The translations under genes were made by a program, and so were the position numbers. DNA of 64,000 nucleotides from contig CAYNVQ010000002.1 of assembly GCA_964400735.1 (NCBI GenBank), positions 248,001 to 312,000 of the forward strand, in the 5' to 3' direction. Under the pieces are notes generated by a model. It did no database searches. It saw nothing but the letters and a program-made list of their open reading frames with translations, and was not told the origin of the DNA. Source of the DNA: CAYNVQ01 sp964400735 (GTDB lineage: Bacteria > Acidobacteriota > Aminicenantia > Aminicenantales > Aminicenantaceae). The first letter of the stretch is position 1. Every line of letters begins with the position of its first letter. Below are positions 27,129 through 36,624 of this stretch, in pieces.

Positions 27129-29156
27129 TTACTTGACCCGTTCGAAGACGATCTCCACGAGATCGAGATTTATCCCTGTGGAATGCGCATCCTTCCCGAC
27201 AAGATGCAGGAAAAGCAGGTTATCGCCTGCGCTCATCTCCTGGACCCCCAGGGGAAGCACCTGGCTCAGGCCTCGACTCTCCGCATAGAGGTTAACAGCT
27301 TCCCCCTCGGGCCTATCGTGCTGAAACATCTGGGCTATCCCCTGGTCAGGGCCGCGGACGGCTTTGATCCCGACTCGGTAGGTGCCAGCCGCAGGAATAT
27401 CGCAGATAAAAGATATGTGGTGGGAGCCAAAGATGTCTTCGCCCGTCGTCTTCAGGGAAAGATAGCGGATCCTGTCGTCTCCGACCATCGAAGTCTGCTT
27501 GGTCAAGGCGGCGTTCTGCAGCGAGGAGGTGTGAATCGGGACATTCCAGCCGGGGACGAAGACGATTCTATCCGGATCAGCCACTTCCCTGTCCTCGACA
27601 GGGGGAAGCAGGAAATCGCCCGTCGGCGGATCCAGGGAATAGAAGAAGGTCACGCTGGTGTAATCCGTCTGCAGATCGTTTCCGACCGGGGCGTGTTCGA
27701 TCGCGAAGTCGATGCTTTTCGTGTAGGAGTAGGCGTCGGTGAGCATCAAACGATATCCGCCCGTCCGGCTCAGGTATTTTTTGTAATCCAGGCATCCGCT
27801 CAGAGGAAACGAGGCTCGGCTTTCCCAACGGCCGGGAACGTCGTACCAACCCCCGTTGAAGGAGTCCTCCGAGCCGGTTCCCGGAATGGCCAGTTCCCCG
27901 TCGATGACGGCTCGGTCATCGCCTTCGAAAAAGGCCGTATGTCCTATCTCGAAGCCTTGAGCCTGCAGGATCACTCCGACGACATGTCCTCTACCGGTTG
28001 TCTTGAGGTAGGTGTAGGGTGTGCCTATGATGGTGGGATTTTCGCGCCGCCAGTAAGCATAGAACCTCCCTTCATCCTCGGCTTTGGCCAGGGCGGTGAC
28101 AGACACTTCGACCTGAACGTCGATGGCCGGCCCCGATGCCCTCTCTGACACGAGGTCGATGCGGACGGACCGTTCGAAAGGCATGGGAAAATAAATGTAG
28201 TTCATCCCGTCTGAGGTTCCGAAAAGGAGCGATCGGACTGCGGGTTGTCCGAAACTGTACCCGAAAAGATCGCCGACTGGGATGGCCACGCCAGGCTTTG
28301 GGTGGCCATCCCAGTAGATCTTGATCAGGATATCCCGCTCTCCTCCTGCAAAGGCCGATGCAGGGCCGAGCTTCAGACCGACGATTCTTCCAGGGCTCGA
28401 TGCCTTGAACAGCGTCACCGTCTGGCCCGGTCCGAGGGTTTTATGGGAAAAGTGTTTTTTTATCCGTGAATCTTCAGGGATGAGATGGGACGAGATGTCA
28501 GATCCTGCCGATAGGAGAAGCTTTCCGGCTTCGTTCAGATGGCGGAGGAAAGCCTCCGACGGCGGATCTTCATAGGTCGGGATTGTGAAATCATTCGGAT
28601 ACCGGGCGTAGTTGATCTGGTAGAAGTGAAATGTTTCGGCTTTGACCAGGATCTTGCAGGAGTGCTGGAACGCCAGGGGGACGTAACAGTAGTGGCCGCC
28701 GACGCCTGATCCGACGAGGGGTGCCAGAAAAGGTGGATCATCGCCTTCGAAAAGCTGGGAGAATTTTTTGCTGATCCGGGGGGAGGATTCGCCATCGAAG
28801 AAGAATTCGATGATGTCCTCCGACGGGCTTGGTGTGTGGATGCGATAGATGATTCCCGGCCCTTCTATGTCCGCTATGACCAGGCCGCCTGGTTCTTTCC
28901 GTATGAAGGAATGGGCACCGGAGAATCCGTCGTCATTGCCTCCGGTGCGGTCGTAGCTCGAAATACAGCCGACTTTGACGGCCTGTCTCAGCCGCGGAAG
29001 AAGGTCCAGGCGGGACAACTCCTCGGCTCCCAGAACCCGATCCGGTTCCCAGGGAGGAGAGCCCGTACAAGCCGCGAGCCCGAGGAGCATCAAGGAGATA
29101 ACGAATATCGCTAGAATCCCGGATCGACTCGATCTCCGATTACTCTGCTTTTGCAT
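27129..29156 (-). CDS. GH172 (DUF2961) lipoprotein
   Basis: 675 residues from ATG 29156 with AGGAGG upstream. Lipobox LAAC. The DUF2961 double jelly-roll shows the family's marks: YDRTGGNDDGFSG near the start, GPGIIYRIHTPSP, and the paired carboxylates in FFEGDDRAVIDG and GTGSEDSFNGGWY, which correspond to the two catalytic Glu of characterised GH172 enzymes. Those act on alpha-D-arabinofuranosides or alpha-D-fructofuranosides and difructose anhydride. A second beta domain occupies the C-terminal third. Faces the divergently transcribed fucose-isomerase-like gene. Confidence 0.9.
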   Translation of the reverse strand: MQKQSNRRSSRSGILAIFVISLMLLGLAACTGSPPWEPDRVLGAEELSRLDLLPRLRQAVKVGCISSYDRTGGNDDGFSGAHSFIRKEPGGLVIADIEGPGIIYRIHTPSPSEDIIEFFFDGESSPRISKKFSQLFEGDDPPFLAPLVGSGVGGHYCYVPLAFQHSCKILVKAETFHFYQINYARYPNDFTIPTYEDPPSEAFLRHLNEAGKLLLSAGSDISSHLIPEDSRIKKHFSHKTLGPGQTVTLFKASSPGRIVGLKLGPASAFAGGERDILIKIYWDGHPKPGVAIPVGDLFGYSFGQPAVRSLLFGTSDGMNYIYFPMPFERSVRIDLVSERASGPAIDVQVEVSVTALAKAEDEGRFYAYWRRENPTIIGTPYTYLKTTGRGHVVGVILQAQGFEIGHTAFFEGDDRAVIDGELAIPGTGSEDSFNGGWYDVPGRWESRASFPLSGCLDYKKYLSRTGGYRLMLTDAYSYTKSIDFAIEHAPVGNDLQTDYTSVTFFYSLDPPTGDFLLPPVEDREVADPDRIVFVPGWNVPIHTSSLQNAALTKQTSMVGDDRIRYLSLKTTGEDIFGSHHISFICDIPAAGTYRVGIKAVRGPDQGIAQMFQHDRPEGEAVNLYAESRGLSQVLPLGVQEMSAGDNLLFLHLVGKDAHSTGINLDLVEIVFERVK

Positions 29157-29368
29157 TCTTCTTTCCTCCTGAGGTTGATTTCGCTCTGTTGACCCGGCTA
29201 AAATCAAGGCATCGCCAGCCGGAGCGTAGAGCTCAATCTCTGTATTGCATTGAGGCCTTAGATTTTGTGCTCTCTAAGAATTTTTTCGTCTAAAGCATGT
29301 TGTTCGAGATTTTCTGTTTCTGGTATCCAACGGGGAAGATATCACAGTAAAAAAAGCCAGGTCAATTC

Positions 29369-29397
29369 TTTACAATCTTGGTCGTCTATTTTATGAT
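29369..29397 (+). promoter_or_regulatory. sigma70-type promoter for the isomerase-like gene
   Basis: TTTACA (29369-29374), 17-nt spacer, TATGAT (29392-29397). The leader would be about 75 nt. The rest of 29157-29478 shows no gene. Confidence 0.5.
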
Positions 29398-29478
29398 ACG
29401 GGAACGAATGAGGCGGCCTCGAGGCGATGAAGAGGTTCAGAGGATGAGAGATTCTATATTGGGAGAATTGGAGGGATT

Positions 29479-31071
29479 ATGAAAGATTCTAAGACAAAAA
29501 TGCCGTATTCCCCTATGGGGTGTTTAGGCTGTGTTACCCGTCGTGATTTTCTCAAACGGTGTGGAGGCTGGATGACAGCAGCGGGTGCGGGGCTGGCCTT
29601 TGCCGGAACCCAGGCATTCACGTCGTGTTCGCGGCAAAAGGCGAAACCGGTAAGGGTGGGACTTATTTCAGTAACCGCCCCTCCGGAGTGGAACGTATGG
29701 CCCTATGTGAACTTCGATTACGAGACCCGCAAAGCCGAAATCCGGCAGGCGCTCATTAATGGCTGTCCCGGTCTCGAATTCGTTCCTCTTGACGTCCAGG
29801 GGGAGCCCGATGCGGAACTCCCGAGGGTTAAAGAACTGGCCGGTCAAGTGGACGGTCTTCTGGTTTCCATACTCTGTACGAACTGGGGGTTGACGAATGC
29901 CCTGCTGCCGGCCATAGGAGAGCTCAAAAAACCTACCGTTTTTGTGGATGAGCCTTACGCCGGTTCAGGGGTCTTCCTCTGTCACGGGGCCAAAGCAATC
30001 CGTCAGGGGGCCCAGGTGGTGATGGTCTCCTCCTGCCGCTTTCAGGATGCGGTGGATGTGGTCCGCTGCTTCGGATTACTGGAAAAGCCGGCGACGACCC
30101 TTGGCAGCTTTATCGCGGAGACCGAACGGGTGCGGAAGGCCAACTTCGCCCGGCCTGGAGATCTGACCTGCACGGAAGATCCGGTCAAACTGGCCAGTGT
30201 CCAGGAGGTTATCCGGCGGTTGGAAGAGACGAAGATCCTCCGGGTGATCTCCGAGGGAGGAGATCCCTATAAGGTACTTGGTGCCACGGTGGAGCCTGTA
30301 TCCTTCGATGAGATCAATGCTGCCTACAAAAGGGTAGATCCAGAGGAAGCGAAAGGGTGGGCGGATCGGTGGATGAGTGAAGCCCAGGAGATCGTCGAAC
30401 CCACGGCCGAGGACATTCTAAATTCAGGGGCCATCTACCTGGCCATGAAGGACCTGATGGCGGCACGGGGGGCCCAGGCGATCACCATGGACTGCCTGGG
30501 CGGCTTCTACAGCGGCAAGCTTCCGGGCTATCCCTGCTTGGGGTACCGGCAGATGAACGACGAGGGAAAGATATCGGGCACCTGCGAGGCCCAGATCCAG
30601 GACATGCTGGCCATGCTGATCTGCCGCTACATGTTCGACCGGCCAAGCTTCGCCTCGGACCCGGTGCTGGACACCTCCAACAACCAAATCATCTATGCCC
30701 ACTGCGTGGCGCCCACGAAAATGTTCGGGCCAGAGGGTTCTTCCAACCCGTTCAAAATCCGGTCTCACGCCGAAGACGGCAAAGGAGCCTCCATCCAGTC
30801 TCTGCTGCCGTTGGGCTATATGACCACCTCGTTCCGTTTGAACGGGAATTTCAAGGCCATGGCTATCCATCAGGCCAAGGCCGTGGATAACGTGGACGAG
30901 CCCAAGGCCTGCCGGACAAAGCTGGCCGCGGAGGTCAAGGGGGATATCGGCCGGCTCTTCTACGAGTGGGATCGATTCTCCTGGCACCGGCTAACGGTGT
31001 ACGGCGATGTGCAGGAACCCATCGAGGAGCTGGCCCTGGCTTTAAATATCGAGGTGGTCCGCGAAGCGTAA
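29479..31071 (+). CDS. exported fucose/arabinose-isomerase-like protein
   Basis: 530 residues with GGAGGGAT before the ATG. A twin-arginine leader (TRRDFLKRCGGWMTAAGAGL) is followed by an L-fucose/L-arabinose isomerase-like fold: N-terminal Rossmann-like domains, ITMDCLGGFYSGKLPGYPC in the middle, the block HCVAPTKMFGPEG, and a C-terminal beta domain ending SWHRLTVYGD, where family members carry a conserved metal-binding His. Classical enzymes convert L-fucose or D-arabinose to ketoses in the cytoplasm with manganese. Export by the Tat route is unusual for that reaction. Next to GH172, which can release D-arabinose. Confidence 0.82.
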   Translation: MKDSKTKMPYSPMGCLGCVTRRDFLKRCGGWMTAAGAGLAFAGTQAFTSCSRQKAKPVRVGLISVTAPPEWNVWPYVNFDYETRKAEIRQALINGCPGLEFVPLDVQGEPDAELPRVKELAGQVDGLLVSILCTNWGLTNALLPAIGELKKPTVFVDEPYAGSGVFLCHGAKAIRQGAQVVMVSSCRFQDAVDVVRCFGLLEKPATTLGSFIAETERVRKANFARPGDLTCTEDPVKLASVQEVIRRLEETKILRVISEGGDPYKVLGATVEPVSFDEINAAYKRVDPEEAKGWADRWMSEAQEIVEPTAEDILNSGAIYLAMKDLMAARGAQAITMDCLGGFYSGKLPGYPCLGYRQMNDEGKISGTCEAQIQDMLAMLICRYMFDRPSFASDPVLDTSNNQIIYAHCVAPTKMFGPEGSSNPFKIRSHAEDGKGASIQSLLPLGYMTTSFRLNGNFKAMAIHQAKAVDNVDEPKACRTKLAAEVKGDIGRLFYEWDRFSWHRLTVYGDVQEPIEELALALNIEVVREA

Positions 31072-31263
31072 GGCTTCAAGATCAGTTTTACGATCGTCTG
31101 TGTCTTGTAGATATCAAATGAAACGGTGAGAAATCCTTGCTCATTGCCCTCTATAGAAAAAGCGGCTAAGGGCTTTAACCAGCAGGGCCATTGAACCCGA
31201 AAGTATGGCCCAAGAGTACTGGTTAGAACAACGGTGTTGGGTCTTTTTGTTCACATCTTCCGG

Positions 31264-32616
31264 CTACTTGACCAGATGAAACCGTGTCTGCCGCCCGTCT
31301 AGGTAGGCTGTGCCGTCTCCGGTAAAGACGATGTCCTGTTCGAGGGAGAGGCGGAAATCCTGGCCTCGCCATTCCGGGACGGGCATGGTCACGCTCAATT
31401 CGACCACAAAGCAGCTGTTGGGGACGAGTTTCACGTCTCCCCGCCCCGGGTTGTTGACCTGCTCCCAAGGCAGGCCGATCAAGGGGCCGGGCTCGTGGAG
31501 AAAATAGCCCAAAGAATGAGAATAGACACGGGGATTGGGAATGCCTCTTTCTTTGGCCGTTTTAAGGATATTGGCCAGGAGTTCGTTCCCGGTGAGCCCA
31601 GTTTTGAACTCGCTGCAATAGACATCCTGAAGCCTGTTGCCCTCAGACATGATCTTTTTGAATGTCTCAGGGACATCGGTCTCTCCAACCTTCAGGACGT
31701 ATGCCCACTCCTGTGTATCGGAGTTATAGTACATATACTTCAAACCGACGTCGCAGTGGATGAAATCCCCGGGACGGATGACTTTGTCGTCTCTGCCGTA
31801 TTTTTCGATGTCCTCGGCCTGCCTGCCGCGGATGCTGAAAAAGGGATAGAAGGCAAGGTCCAGGCCGAAATCGGCCACCCTCTGCCAATAATGATAACGA
31901 AGGTCATCGACCGTCGTGTAACCGGGGGTGATGACTTTTGAAGAGAAGGTCTCGGTGATGATCGCATGGGAGATGGCAGCGGCCTGTTCCATGAGATCGA
32001 TCTCTTCGTCCAGCAGGGTTTCGGCCCACAGCGTCACCAGGGGTTCTGCCGACTTGAGGCGGGCCGCGTACTGAGGACCGATCGCCTCGACGAGCCTTTT
32101 CTTCAAAATGACGGTCAGCCCCCCGGCCGCCCACTGGATCTCCCCTTCGTTGATACCGATTCGCTTGGGATCCCGCTCCCGTACGATCCTTCCCAGGCAA
32201 GCCCACTGGCTTTCCTTTTTCTGGGTATCCCAGGCAGCGGCGTCCCAGACATTCTCGAAGAGTCCCATGGTGTCTGTCCGGGAGACATTCAGTCTCTCGA
32301 CGCCTTTCTCCTTACCCCGGTCGAAGAAGACGATGATCTGGGTGATCGGGCACCAGTTCTCGTAGGGGATCATGGTCTTGAAGATGGGGTCCAGGTTATC
32401 CTCGTTACAGGTGATGATCCACATGTCGAAGCCGGTTTCCCGCATGATCTTGGGAATGAGCTGTTCGAGACGCTTTTGGGTGATTTGGAACACGAGGTTG
32501 GCCCTGTCCCGGATGCTTAAGACGGCAGGGAAATCCTGTGTGTCGGGCCGGGCGGCTAAAACAGAAGACATAGCCAGAATAAAGATCAAAAGACAAAGAG
32601 CTATTTTTTTTGACAT
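31264..32616 (-). CDS. exported M24-family Xaa-Pro aminopeptidase-like protein
   Basis: 450 residues with a signal peptide (about 1-21). An N-terminal creatinase-like domain is followed by a pita-bread domain with the five metal ligands: Asp in FIHCDVGL, Asp in YYNSDTQEW, His in HSLGYFLHEPG, Glu in CFVVELSVTM and Glu in RLSLEQDIVF. Two metal ions, usually manganese or cobalt, are expected. Exported relatives are annotated as Xaa-Pro peptidases, but few are tested. AAAGGGG precedes the ATG. Convergent with the isomerase-like gene. Confidence 0.88.
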   Translation of the reverse strand: MSKKIALCLLIFILAMSSVLAARPDTQDFPAVLSIRDRANLVFQITQKRLEQLIPKIMRETGFDMWIITCNEDNLDPIFKTMIPYENWCPITQIIVFFDRGKEKGVERLNVSRTDTMGLFENVWDAAAWDTQKKESQWACLGRIVRERDPKRIGINEGEIQWAAGGLTVILKKRLVEAIGPQYAARLKSAEPLVTLWAETLLDEEIDLMEQAAAISHAIITETFSSKVITPGYTTVDDLRYHYWQRVADFGLDLAFYPFFSIRGRQAEDIEKYGRDDKVIRPGDFIHCDVGLKYMYYNSDTQEWAYVLKVGETDVPETFKKIMSEGNRLQDVYCSEFKTGLTGNELLANILKTAKERGIPNPRVYSHSLGYFLHEPGPLIGLPWEQVNNPGRGDVKLVPNSCFVVELSVTMPVPEWRGQDFRLSLEQDIVFTGDGTAYLDGRQTRFHLVK

Positions 32617-32897
32617 GTAGAAACCCCTTTCTGCGCATTCTCAGGCGCGCTCATCTTGAGGCTAAACATATCACTCCGTTCCAACCCCTGTCAATACTCG
32701 GGGTCAGTCAAGGCAATCCTCCAAAGAATTTGGGGTTTGACAAAATCAAGCGATCTGGAAACTTTTAGAGCCAAACGAGTTAACATATTGAAAAGATAGA
32801 AATTAATAATCTTTTTAGGTTAAAATATGGGCTTATTGCTGCCTTTAAGGGCAAATGGTTCATCACAAATGAGGATTTTGGAAGGTAAGAATTATAA
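32617..32897. other. AT-rich gap with no gene seen
   Basis: Between two minus-strand genes. Base composition shifts to AT-rich here and remains so through the next small gene. No hairpin terminator or promoter was convincing. Confidence 0.4.
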
Positions 32898-33254
32898 TTA
32901 TTTCTCTTTTTCTTTACTTTCTTTTTCTACTTTCTCCCGAATTAACTTAGCAACTTGTTCAGCCAATTGCGATGGAACAACCTCTGAATAAATAAATCTA
33001 CTTCCTACACAACCTATAGCACCAAAAATACATGAACCTGGCAATAAATATTTTACGGAGTAATCTGCCCAAAAATAGACAACAGGGAACCACCCAATTA
33101 ATATTGCTAAAGTATTTAAAAATATTGTCCTTATCAAAAATACTTTAACCTTTTTCCCATACATGATTTGATAATACGATAAGTTAATAAAAACAAAAAG
33201 AACCATCAAAGCAATTGACGGTAAAATACAAATAAAGTAAGAATTTAAATCCAT
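32898..33254 (-). CDS. AT-rich small membrane protein, unknown function
   Basis: 118 residues. Hydrophobic segments at about 6-25, 42-63 and 70-90, then a cytoplasmic Lys/Glu tail (KLIREKVEKESKEKEK) that may form a short coiled coil. AAGGAG lies 7 nt before the ATG, which supports it as a real gene. Its AT-rich codons contrast with the flanking peptidase and GH36 genes and suggest recent transfer. No family recognised. Confidence 0.6.
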   Translation of the reverse strand: MDLNSYFICILPSIALMVLFVFINLSYYQIMYGKKVKVFLIRTIFLNTLAILIGWFPVVYFWADYSVKYLLPGSCIFGAIGCVGSRFIYSEVVPSQLAEQVAKLIREKVEKESKEKEK

Positions 33255-33474
33255 ATCAATGCTCCTTTTTATATATTGTCCATCGATGAAATGGGTGTTT
33301 AATATGATAAAAGTTAGATGTTTTCATCTGATACCCCACAGGCTGAGTTTATTTAATACAAAAACTACTTCTTATGCAAAGTGTTATACTCTATACATAG
33401 TATGTTGCTCACAGCTTGTCAATTTTTGAAATTCAGGTACTCATTATTGCGGTGAACCGGGCAAATAACGCGTT

Positions 33475-35586
33475 CTAGGGATTCTTTTCGAAATCCACCC
33501 TCCAGGAAACGGTTCTGTTTTCCAGGGGAAGGATGGAGATTTGTATTAATCCGTCCCCCTTTTCGATTTCCTGGATTTCCGCTCCTTCACAGGATGTGTC
33601 TTTTAAGGCAAAACCCTGAGGTTCGCTGACATACAGAATATAGGTGTCACCGGCCACCACAGCGCTTTTTCCGGATAGAGTGGTGTCCTTCCACACCACA
33701 TCTTCCAGATCATAGCCTCCGCACGTGATGTGGCGGTTGGTAGCGATGACCTGGGGGTGAGGCTGGCGCTCCCTGATGCAGAAGAGCTGGCAGTTGTATT
33801 GCGGATCGATTCCTCCGGGACGGAAACTTTCCTTAAAACTTCCCATTAAACTCTTCGACCAGAACTCGAACACGTAGAGCTCTTTATCCGCCTCCAGTCC
33901 CAATTCACTGAAGGGAATAACCCAGTCATCCCCTCCGGTGCGTCCGAGAAGCATCCAGTTTTCGAAGGGCTTGTTGATCTCCATCAAGAATAGATGGACC
34001 GACGGAGTCCGGCTGGCGTCGAATATCCTTGGCCCAGAGCCGCTGACCTCCACGTCGACCCTGGCGAGGTGTTGAGACCGGCTAGGGTCCACATCGAAGA
34101 CCTGTCCTGGATAGGTATACAATACAGGCGCGGCTCTCCTGGCCGGGTCGACGATATCCGTACGGTACACTTCCGGGCGGTCGGTGAGCAGAAACAAGGA
34201 CCCGGTGAGAGAGGTCACCATGGTGGAACGGTAGGCCTCTTCTGGCGAGAGTTCGATATGGTCGGGATCGTTTCTCCAGATCACGTTGTTGAAGGAGTTG
34301 AACTGGGACAGTCCGGCGAAGGAATAGCCATCCGTTCCGATCCGGCAGCCATCGATGATTCCGATGAGCTCGGGGCGGATTCCCCAGCAGCCCAGCATGA
34401 AGTGCTCTCTCCCGATCTCCTCTCGGATGGCTTGAACCAGCCGGCGGTAAGCCTCCACTCTATCGACGCCCTTTTTGCGAAAATATCCCGGAAAGCTGTT
34501 GTATCCCTCATACCGCAAATGCCGCAGGGCATCCACTTTGAAGTACTCCCAGCCCATTTCCTTCAGTCCTCTGTACACCGGGCGGATGATTTGGCCGACG
34601 GCTTTTTCGTTGGATCCATCCACGGAAATATCGATCCAATTTCCGTGTGCCACTTGACCGGCATCATCCAGAACGAAAAACTCCTTGTTTTTTTCGGCAA
34701 AATCTTCCTGGTCGAAGGCCACATTGGTCCATATGCCGGGCTTTAGACCTCTCTTTTTGATGTATTCGGCCAGATGGTCTAAACCGTCGGGGAACTTCTC
34801 GTTGGGTTGAAGCCAAAGATCCGGTAATCCCTCTCCCCTCTGGTAGCCGTCGTCCATCTGCAAGTATGCGTAGCCATAGGGCGCAAGTACCTCAGCCATG
34901 ACATCGGCTGTTTTTTTGATGTCTTGCTCGGTGACATCCTGAAAATAGGCGAACCAGGAACACCATCCCACGATAGGCTCAGGCCAGATTTTGTATGTCC
35001 AGGGCTCGAAATGCTCTAGATCGCGGTGTTTCTGGTAGAACCTCGGTCTGAAGCGCAGGATGATTTCATAGCCCCGGATTTTAATTTTGAAGCTCCTGCT
35101 TTCCGGGCCATCTTTCTGGGGGATGATCCGAACTTCGGGATTGTGATCTACGGATAGAACCCAGTCGCGTTTCCGGTCATAGACACCCCGGTTCAAGAGG
35201 CTGTGGCTTAGCCCGAAGGAATGGCGTACGATGGCCATTCCCCGGTCCCTTCTATCCGCCTCACAGGGAAAAGATTCTTCACTCCCCATAATCTCTCCCG
35301 CCACCTCCACCGACTTATCAAAACTTTCTGTGGTGATGATCAGAAGCTGGGTGACGCGGCCGTTTTTTTCTTCCACGACGGTCTTAGTATTGTACCCAAC
35401 ACTATCGGCATGAATATCAGCCTGCAAGAGAAGCTTGCCTTCATACTCCATCCTGATTTTCTGGCCCTCCAGGGTTAGTTCGGCCGGTCTGTTGGGCGGA
35501 GATTTCAGGGTGTCTCCGGCGAGGCAGGCTCCTGTTATGGCCAGGCCCAAAAAAAACCCTGAAATTATCATAATTTTTTTTCTCAT
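33475..35586 (-). CDS. secreted GH36-type alpha-galactosidase-like enzyme
   Basis: 703 residues with a signal peptide (about 1-23). An N-terminal beta-sandwich is followed by a clan GH-D barrel: GWCSWFAYFQDVTEQDI, YLQMDDGYQRG, FKVDALRH with the nucleophile Asp (D352) and CRIGTDGYSF with the acid/base Asp (D419). A C-terminal beta domain follows. Both catalytic residues are present. GH36 enzymes cleave alpha-galactosides or alpha-N-acetylgalactosaminides or transfer galactose; the substrate is not determined. GAGGAGA precedes the ATG. Flanked on both sides by AT-rich DNA. Confidence 0.88.
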   Translation of the reverse strand: MRKKIMIISGFFLGLAITGACLAGDTLKSPPNRPAELTLEGQKIRMEYEGKLLLQADIHADSVGYNTKTVVEEKNGRVTQLLIITTESFDKSVEVAGEIMGSEESFPCEADRRDRGMAIVRHSFGLSHSLLNRGVYDRKRDWVLSVDHNPEVRIIPQKDGPESRSFKIKIRGYEIILRFRPRFYQKHRDLEHFEPWTYKIWPEPIVGWCSWFAYFQDVTEQDIKKTADVMAEVLAPYGYAYLQMDDGYQRGEGLPDLWLQPNEKFPDGLDHLAEYIKKRGLKPGIWTNVAFDQEDFAEKNKEFFVLDDAGQVAHGNWIDISVDGSNEKAVGQIIRPVYRGLKEMGWEYFKVDALRHLRYEGYNSFPGYFRKKGVDRVEAYRRLVQAIREEIGREHFMLGCWGIRPELIGIIDGCRIGTDGYSFAGLSQFNSFNNVIWRNDPDHIELSPEEAYRSTMVTSLTGSLFLLTDRPEVYRTDIVDPARRAAPVLYTYPGQVFDVDPSRSQHLARVDVEVSGSGPRIFDASRTPSVHLFLMEINKPFENWMLLGRTGGDDWVIPFSELGLEADKELYVFEFWSKSLMGSFKESFRPGGIDPQYNCQLFCIRERQPHPQVIATNRHITCGGYDLEDVVWKDTTLSGKSAVVAGDTYILYVSEPQGFALKDTSCEGAEIQEIEKGDGLIQISILPLENRTVSWRVDFEKNP

Positions 35587-35883
35587 TGCTCACCTTCTCC
35601 TCTAGGAATAGGCAAACAATTTTCTCGATTCCATGCCTATATTCGTGCTTTTTCCGATCTTGGTTGGAAAACCTGAGTTCTTCATAAATAGAGAGCTCTT
35701 TGCCTGAATGAGAATCCTTGTTGTATCCATCTTTATGCCATTCCTTAGAATTTTTTCTATATTGATAGAAAAAAAAGCCAAAATCAAGGAATTTCGAGAC
35801 CAGTATGACTGCTTTTGAGCACCTCGATGGCTTTATCTTCCAGAGCTTCAAGAATACTGTATTAAAATAACAATTTCGGTTTT
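35587..35883. other. intergenic, nothing recognised
   Basis: AT-rich DNA between the GH36 start and the end of the XRE module. Short open frames here have neither ribosome sites nor plausible protein composition. Confidence 0.4.
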
Positions 35884-36381
35884 TTACTCATTCTTTACTT
35901 CTCGGTTGTAGTAAAGAAACGAACAGACAAGAGCAAGTATGGAACCGAACCAGATGAGCCAAGGTCCGTGGAATAACATTATTTTAATATTCAATCCTGC
36001 GGGCACATAAGATGTCTCCCACCAATGCCAAAACACCGTAATTCCGATTAATGTATAGAATGCAAAACGGAAGGCTTTCAACCAGTTTAATCTTATTCGT
36101 TCATCATTAATTGCAGTGCGTACGAATGGATCTTTCATGATTTTCACCCTATAAGCTAGGTATATTATGATGTAAATCGATAGAATGATAATTCCAGCTA
36201 TCCAAAGGCCTTTTAGATAGGATTGTATGCGACGTATGTAGGGTGCTGCGTCCCGCCACTGAAACTGGAGAGAGATTATTGTGGGATTCAAAACCCAAAG
36301 ACACAGTGTTCCCCAGCCTATTAAAAAAATTATCAAAATATTCTTTCGCATCCTGTTCATTTTTTCTATTTTTGATTTCAC
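35884..36381 (-). CDS. XRE-linked four-helix membrane protein (DUF2178-like), copy 2
   Basis: 165 residues from a GTG start at 36381 (AAGGAG upstream). Four membrane segments (about 12-31, 55-80, 104-124 and 138-158). The middle cytoplasmic loop contains NDERIRLNWLKAFRFAF, and the end has WHWWETSY, LFHGPWLIW and FLYYNREVKNE. It is clearly paralogous to 36617-37099 (NRMRKNI against NRIRKNI; INDERIRLNWLKAF against YDDRVKLSWLKAY). The DER-x-K-A loop recalls DUF2178/DUF3796-type proteins that sit beside XRE regulators. Lies 18 bp after the XRE gene. Function unknown. Confidence 0.7.
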   Translation of the reverse strand: MKSKIEKMNRMRKNILIIFLIGWGTLCLWVLNPTIISLQFQWRDAAPYIRRIQSYLKGLWIAGIIILSIYIIIYLAYRVKIMKDPFVRTAINDERIRLNWLKAFRFAFYTLIGITVFWHWWETSYVPAGLNIKIMLFHGPWLIWFGSILALVCSFLYYNREVKNE

Positions 36382-36399
36382 AGTTTTCTCCTTATGTCC

Positions 36400-36624
36400 T
36401 TAATTTGTAGGCTTGTCTACATCTAGATAGAATACTTCTTCAAATGGCACTCCGAATGCCATAGATATTTTTAAAGCAATGACAGCGGAAGGAACAAATC
36501 TTCTCCGCTCAATCAAGTTTATTGTTGTTCTTGTTACCCCGACCAGCCCGGCAAGTTGTTCTTGGGTCAGGTCTTTTTTCGCACGCTGCACTTTGATGGT
36601 GTTTCCCAGGATGTTTTTAGACAT
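36400..36624 (-). CDS. XRE-family small helix-turn-helix regulator
   Basis: 74 residues, essentially one HTH_3 domain (VQRAKKDLTQEQLAGLVGVT, RTTINLIERRRFVPS) and a short tail (FEEVFYLDVDK). The length and tail match the regulators paired with small membrane proteins. It overlaps the upstream membrane-protein gene by 8 nt (translational coupling) and has GGGAG 7 nt before its ATG. Its operator is likely in the promoter at 37142-37170, but no clear palindrome was identified. Confidence 0.88.
   Translation of the reverse strand: MSKNILGNTIKVQRAKKDLTQEQLAGLVGVTRTTINLIERRRFVPSAVIALKISMAFGVPFEEVFYLDVDKPTN

Noticed and set aside
27027..28148. Plus-strand frame of 373 codons opposite GH172
   Set aside because: GH172 motifs and lipobox are on the minus strand; the plus frame lacks a start site or domain.
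35602..35787. 61-codon minus-strand frame upstream of GH36
   Set aside because: Lacks a ribosome site and plausible protein features; overlaps likely leader DNA.
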